Origin: Candidatus Avelusimicrobium ruminicola
Lineage (GTDB): Bacteria; Elusimicrobiota; Elusimicrobia; Elusimicrobiales; Elusimicrobiaceae
Reading direction: 5' to 3'
DNA length: 9,781 nucleotides
Assembly: GCA_900319885.1 (NCBI GenBank)
Contig: ONQH01000025.1
Span: 1-9,781 of the forward strand
Part shown: one piece after another, positions 6,759-9,781 of the stretch
Position numbering within the stretch: position 1 is the first letter of the stretch
Layout: each line of letters begins with the position of its first letter
Made by a program: the position numbers and the translations under genes
Notes under the pieces: model-generated
What the model was told of the DNA's origin: nothing
What the model saw: only the letters and a program-made list of their open reading frames with translations
The model's database searches: none

Positions 6759-8045
6759 ATGAAAGAAAAATTTTTTGCTTTTTTACAGCGGCATTATTTG
6801 CGCTATCATGACGTTGTATTTTATCTACTGGTATTAGCCGTCATTGTGGGTAGTACATGGCTGGCGTTGCGCGTTACCAAACAGCGTCAGGCGCAAGAAC
6901 AAGCCTTGTTGGATAGCCAACGCGAAATTCCTGTCGTAGAACATACCATCAAAGATAAACCGATTTATAATGCGCTTGTGGAGTCGGGCCTTTCCCGGCA
7001 GGACGTGGTGCAGATTGTGACCAAACTTTCCAGCGTGGTCGATACGCGTCGTCTGCAAAATCAAGATGAATATTCCCTATCCGTAGAGAACGGACATTTT
7101 ATTTTACTATTGTTAAAAAAAGGGTTCAAACGCTATTACGTGGCCAACGTAGATGATTATTTGGTGGCCGGTGTAAGCGAAGTAGAATTAAAAACGCGCA
7201 TCAAAACTGCGGCGGGGAAGATCCACAATTCACTTTTCCAAACTATGGTGGAGGACGGGTTGCAAACGTCGCTTATTTTAGATTTTACGGATGCATTTTC
7301 GTGGACGGTAGATTTTAATACCGATACGCGAAATGGTGACGAATATACTGCTTTGTGGGAAGAAAACTATGCTCCATCCGGCGAGATTGTCACTCAAGAC
7401 TTACTAGCCGCTTCTTATAAACACGTCTATGAAGAGAAACCCACCTATGCGTTTTATTTTGAAGATGAATTTTACGATGAAACGGGCAAAATCAGCAAAA
7501 AAATGTTTTTGAGATCGCCCATTAGTTTTCGCGGATACCGCATTTCTTCGCGCTTTAATCCATCGCGTCTGCACCCGATCTTAAAAATCCGCCGTCCACA
7601 TTTAGGGATTGACTATGCTGCTCCAACCGGTACGCCTGTACAAGCGGTAGCGGATGGCACCATCAAATTCGTCGGGCGTAAGGGCGGGTTTGGAAACTTT
7701 GTGGAAATCCGCCACGCTAATAACTACACTACCATGTATGGTCACTTGAAAAGTTACGGGAAAAACGTAAAAGCCGGGGCCAAAATTAAGCAAGGGGCCA
7801 CCGTGGGTTATGTGGGAAGTACCGGTTTAGCCACCGGGCCGCATTTGGATTTTCGCATTAAAGAGCGGGAGAAATTTTTAGATTTCTTAAAAATGAAGAA
7901 CCGCAATTCCGCCGTACGGGATGTGCCTGCGGAAAAACGGGCTGAATTTAATGAGTTAAAAGAGTTATACTTAAAGGAGTTGAACGGAGCCAAACAGGCG
8001 GATCAGCAACAAGCCGCCGCGGAGGATACGCATGAAAAAGCATAA
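6759..8045 (+). CDS. Membrane-anchored M23 family peptidoglycan endopeptidase (MepM-like)
   Basis: A 428-residue protein. A short basic N-terminus precedes one transmembrane segment at about 19-38 (VVFYLLVLAVIVGSTWLAL), which puts the rest in the periplasm. Residues about 60-220 match the N-terminal OapA/LysM-like region of MepM/YebA-type enzymes (for example NALVESGLSRQDVVQIV and VEDGLQTSLILDFTDAFSW). The M23 (LytM) domain spans about 258-375: HLGID (His281, Asp285 as zinc ligands), YGHL (His329) and GPHLDF (His362, Asp364). The usual HxH is therefore HxD here, with Asp replacing the third zinc ligand. A charged, Gln/Ala-rich tail follows. It probably cuts peptidoglycan cross-links. No ribosome-binding site precedes the ATG; the upstream terminator occupies that space. 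The 3' end overlaps the next gene by 14 bases, and that gene's GGAGG lies inside it. An inactive regulatory LytM protein is possible but less likely, because the other four residues are intact. Confidence 0.9.
   Translation: MKEKFFAFLQRHYLRYHDVVFYLLVLAVIVGSTWLALRVTKQRQAQEQALLDSQREIPVVEHTIKDKPIYNALVESGLSRQDVVQIVTKLSSVVDTRRLQNQDEYSLSVENGHFILLLLKKGFKRYYVANVDDYLVAGVSEVELKTRIKTAAGKIHNSLFQTMVEDGLQTSLILDFTDAFSWTVDFNTDTRNGDEYTALWEENYAPSGEIVTQDLLAASYKHVYEEKPTYAFYFEDEFYDETGKISKKMFLRSPISFRGYRISSRFNPSRLHPILKIRRPHLGIDYAAPTGTPVQAVADGTIKFVGRKGGFGNFVEIRHANNYTTMYGHLKSYGKNVKAGAKIKQGATVGYVGSTGLATGPHLDFRIKEREKFLDFLKMKNRNSAVRDVPAEKRAEFNELKELYLKELNGAKQADQQQAAAEDTHEKA
8021..8025 (+). promoter_or_regulatory. Ribosome-binding site of the first P-loop ATPase
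   Basis: GGAGG six bases before ATG 8032, inside the end of the M23 gene. It supports the start that overlaps the peptidase stop by 14 bases. Confidence 0.7.
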
Positions 8046-8604
8046 AAAGATTGCCTTAACAGGTGGCCCTAATAGCGGTAAAACTACGGCGCTGACGGTG
8101 CTTAAAGAAACCTTTGGCCCGCAAGTGGAACTGGTGCGCGAGGCGGCTACCATGGTGTTTAGCGGTGGGTTTCCGCGTACGGACAATAGTCGTGCACACA
8201 TTGAAGCGGCGCAAAAAATTATTTTTGTAGCCACGCGCGAAATGGAAGCCCTGGCCGAAGAATATTCACACGCGGACTTAATTGTGTGTGACCGCGGTAC
8301 GGTAGATGCGGCCGTGTATTGGCCGGCCGGTGTGGATGATTTCTTCAAAACCATGCATACGTCGTTAGAAGCGGAAATGGCGCGCTATGATGCGGTGCTA
8401 CACTTGTCCCCGCCTACCAACCCAGCGTTCTATCAATCTACGCACGTGCGCACGGAAAGTTTGGCCGAAGCATTTAAGATTGATGAGAAAATTTTGAAAA
8501 TTTGGGAAGGACACCCCAACCGCTTGATTGTAGAAGGCAAAGAACATTTCTTTGAAAAAGCGGAAATTATTAAAAATTTTGTAGAAAAAATTATTAGAGG
8601 ATAA
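8032..8604 (+). CDS. P-loop AAA_28-like ATP-binding protein, first of a tandem pair
   Basis: A 190-residue soluble protein. Walker A TGGPNSGKTT is at 10-19 (Lys17, Thr18). A conserved EAATMVFSGGFPRTDNS lies at 37-53, a Walker-B-like LIVCDRGTVDAAVYWP at 83-98, RYDAVLHLSPP at 118-128, a lid-like segment with VRTE at 139-142, and HPNRLIV at 161-167. The fold is that of small nucleotide/nucleoside kinase-like P-loop proteins (the AAA_28 / NadR C-terminal / Ttd14 group); the specific substrate is unknown and I do not assign one. It is about two-thirds identical (roughly 122 of 185 aligned residues by eye) to the following gene, so the pair arose by tandem duplication. It starts inside the M23 gene and is very likely in the same operon. 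Confidence 0.85.
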   Translation: MKKHKKIALTGGPNSGKTTALTVLKETFGPQVELVREAATMVFSGGFPRTDNSRAHIEAAQKIIFVATREMEALAEEYSHADLIVCDRGTVDAAVYWPAGVDDFFKTMHTSLEAEMARYDAVLHLSPPTNPAFYQSTHVRTESLAEAFKIDEKILKIWEGHPNRLIVEGKEHFFEKAEIIKNFVEKIIRG

Positions 8605-8607
8605 CGT

Positions 8608-9168
8608 ATGAAAAAAATCGTTTTAACAGGTGGTCCCAGCGGCGGTAAAACAACCGCGCTGTCTATTTTGAAGGAAACCTTCGGCAAAAAAATTGCCCTC
8701 GTGCAGGAAGCGGCAACCTTAATTTACAGTGGTGGCTTCCCGCGCACGGATAATAGCCCTATCCATATTGTGCACGCACAGAAGATTATCTATTATACCG
8801 TCAAACAGTTGGAAGAACTGGCCGAAAAAACCTCGGACGCTAACGTCATGGTGTGCGACCGTGGCACCATTGACGGGGCGGTGTATTGGCCGTACGGGCC
8901 GGAAGATTTCTTCAAAAATATGGAATCGTCTTTAGAGGCGGAACTGGCCCGGTATGATGCCGTCATTCACTTGTCCCCGCCGCCGGAGAAAGACTATTAC
9001 CAAGCCACCAATGTGCGCACGGAAAACTTACAACAAGCCTTTGAAATTGACGATAAAATTTTGAAGATTTGGGAAAAACATCCCAACCGCTTAGTAGTCC
9101 CGCGCGAAAAACACTATTTTGAAAAAGCAGAAATTATCAAGAACTTCGTAGAAGGCTTGATTAAGTAG
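8608..9168 (+). CDS. P-loop AAA_28-like ATP-binding protein, second of a tandem pair
   Basis: A 186-residue paralogue of the preceding gene. It has Walker A TGGPSGGKTT (7-16; Lys14, Thr15), EAATLIYSGGFPRTDNS (34-50), VMVCDRGTIDGAVYWP (80-95), RYDAVIHLSPP (115-125), VRTE (136-139) and HPNRLVV (158-164). The core motifs and the C-terminal FEKAEIIKNFVE are identical between copies. Differences cluster in the helix after HI-xx-AQKII (about 55-80), in the stretch before the VRTE lid (126-135) and around 165-170. Both copies keep the ATP-binding residues, so both are probably active, and the variable parts may set different substrates or partners. Only three bases separate it from the upstream stop, with GAGG (8597-8600) as ribosome-binding site. 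Function unknown; a nucleotide- or cofactor-phosphorylating enzyme is the natural guess. Confidence 0.85.
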   Translation: MKKIVLTGGPSGGKTTALSILKETFGKKIALVQEAATLIYSGGFPRTDNSPIHIVHAQKIIYYTVKQLEELAEKTSDANVMVCDRGTIDGAVYWPYGPEDFFKNMESSLEAELARYDAVIHLSPPPEKDYYQATNVRTENLQQAFEIDDKILKIWEKHPNRLVVPREKHYFEKAEIIKNFVEGLIK

Positions 9169-9177
9169 GAGAGTTGT

Positions 9178-9555
9178 ATGATTTGGAATCCGTTTAAGAA
9201 AAAAGAGCAAACGCAAGAAGGCGAAGAAACACAAAAATCGTCTATTGCGGATAAATTGGAAAAGGAACTGGATGCGTTGCCGTCAGTCTTTAAGGCCAAA
9301 CTGCAGGATCCGGTGGTTAAAGAGCGCTTTATGAATATTGCGCGCCGGATGGAAGCGGACGGAGTGAATTTTAAGAGTATCCGCCAAATGAAGAAATGGA
9401 TGAAGGACCACGAAGCCGAACTACGTGCCGAAGGCGCCCCCGAACAAGCCAAAGTGGAAACGGTGGTGCACGAAGGCCCGCGTATCGGCCGCAACGACCC
9501 ATGCCCGTGCGGCAGCGGCAAGAAATACAAAAAATGCTGCGGCGCCGGTAAATAG
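9178..9555 (+). CDS. Small SEC-C motif zinc-binding protein
   Basis: A 125-residue, highly charged protein without a signal peptide or membrane segment. The C-terminus carries a canonical SEC-C motif, [17 protein letters not shown] (106-122), with zinc ligands Cys109, Cys111, Cys120 and Cys121. This is the same motif as the SecA tail that binds SecB and ribosomes. The N-terminal part has a basic patch (NPFKKKE) and a Glu/Gln/Lys-rich linker to about residue 25. A helical segment (about 22-85) follows, with [20 protein letters not shown] and [17 protein letters not shown] recognise no catalytic domain. SEC-C modules usually mediate protein or ribosome/nucleic-acid contacts. AGGAG (9167-9171), which overlaps the previous stop codon, gives a well-placed ribosome-binding site. 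It is the last gene of the peptidase/P-loop unit, just before a terminator. Confidence 0.85.
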   Translation: MIWNPFKKKEQTQEGEETQKSSIADKLEKELDALPSVFKAKLQDPVVKERFMNIARRMEADGVNFKSIRQMKKWMKDHEAELRAEGAPEQAKVETVVHEGPRIGRNDPCPCGSGKKYKKCCGAGK

Positions 9556-9564
9556 ACCGTTATT

Positions 9565-9606
9565 AAAAGATACCCTCAAAACGAACAGTTCTGAGGGTAT
9601 TTTTTT
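9565..9606 (+). terminator. Rho-independent terminator after the SEC-C gene
   Basis: Nine-base perfect stem ATACCCTCA (9570-9578) with TGAGGGTAT (9592-9600), a 13-base loop, then a run of seven T (9600-9606). The A-run at 9565-9568 can pair with part of the T-tract and lengthen the stem. It lies 10 bases after the stop codon. Confidence 0.88.
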
Positions 9607-9614
9607 GCTACAAT
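9606..9614 (+). promoter_or_regulatory. Putative extended -10 promoter for the gene at 9622
   Basis: TGCTACAAT (TG at 9606-9607, TACAAT at 9609-9614), with its first T shared with the terminator T-tract. The ATG at 9622 is only seven bases after the -10, so the transcript would start at or beside the start codon, i.e. be leaderless. Confidence 0.55.
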
Positions 9615-9621
9615 ATACCTA

Positions 9622-9781
9622 ATGAAATACATCCTATATATCTTAACTATGATTTTGCTTTTTGTGGGCGGTATGATACTGGGAAATATCTATCTGCCCG
9701 AGCAGTCTATTGTGCGCGCGGCGGCAGTTTCCGTGCCGGAACTTAACAGCAGTAATCCCGTTTTTACGCACACAAACCGCG
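9622..9781 (+). CDS. N-terminal part of an exported or membrane-anchored protein, 3'-truncated by the window
   Basis: The reading frame from ATG 9622 stays open to the window end, giving 53 residues. Its N-terminus (Lys2 then ILYILTMILLFVGGMILG) is a strongly hydrophobic stretch at about 3-21 and so a signal peptide or signal anchor. No lipobox Cys follows. The visible remainder (LPEQSIVRAAAVSVPEL and a Ser/Asn-rich stretch) has no motif I recognise. There is no Shine-Dalgarno; the nearest promoter-like element ends seven bases upstream, so a leaderless message is likely. It starts a new transcription unit after the terminator. Function unknown. Confidence 0.7.
   Translation, partial: MKYILYILTMILLFVGGMILGNIYLPEQSIVRAAAVSVPELNSSNPVFTHTNR

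Noticed and set aside
8551..9150. Long near-direct repeat at the ends of the two P-loop genes
   Set aside because: It is fully explained by the gene duplication (identical FEKAEIIKNFVE codons with silent changes), not by a mobile element or repeat family.
9114..9530. Minus-strand open frame of 138 codons opposite the SEC-C gene
   Set aside because: The opposite strand carries a clear SEC-C protein with a good ribosome-binding site; this frame is Ser/Leu-rich shadow sequence.
1..9781. CRISPR array, transposase, integrase, tRNA or riboswitch
   Set aside because: None of the expected spaced repeats, family motifs, cloverleaf sequences or long structured leaders was seen; intergenic gaps are all under about 70 bases.

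Overview
The window looks like a stretch of chromosome from a Gram-negative, fermentative, probably gut-associated anaerobe. The Gram-negative assignment rests on the 3' end of a large outer-membrane beta-barrel gene that finishes in the typical C-terminal Phe. Fermentative metabolism rests on an adjacent butyrate kinase / phosphate butyryltransferase pair. The overall flavour (SprA-like barrel, buk-ptb order, MepM-like peptidase, AT-rich short intergenic gaps) recalls Elusimicrobiota, but this is recall-based inference and cannot be confirmed without a search. Coding density is very high, no gap exceeds about 70 bases, and I see no rRNA, tRNA, CRISPR array, insertion sequence or phage gene.

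Layout. Left block (1-2472): the C-terminal 352 codons of an outer-membrane barrel protein, then a ComF-type phosphoribosyltransferase whose start overlaps the barrel gene. A RadC gene converges from the other strand and shares the tetranucleotide TTAA with comF at their stops. Second block (2473-4598): a short divergent promoter region drives radC leftward and a dihydrolipoyl-dehydrogenase-like flavoprotein rightward. The flavoprotein gene is coupled through ATGA to a TrmJ-type RNA 2'-O-methyltransferase. Third block (4599-6754): its own promoter, then buk and ptb, which together turn an acyl-CoA into the free acid plus ATP, ended by a strong GC-rich terminator hairpin. Fourth block (6759-9606): a membrane-anchored M23 (MepM-like) cell-wall endopeptidase, two tandem paralogous P-loop (AAA_28-like) ATPases, and a small SEC-C zinc-motif protein, tightly spaced and closed by a second intrinsic terminator. 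A new gene with an N-terminal signal/anchor begins at 9622 and leaves the window.

The genes most worth following up are the tandem P-loop pair in its peptidase / SEC-C operon, the butyrate kinase with Asp in place of the usual Lys of the phosphate-binding signature, and the M23 enzyme whose HxH motif reads HxD. A shared extended -10 element (TGNTANAATA) precedes three of the transcription units and appears to be the housekeeping promoter style here. At least one gene (9622), and possibly radC, would give nearly leaderless mRNAs.
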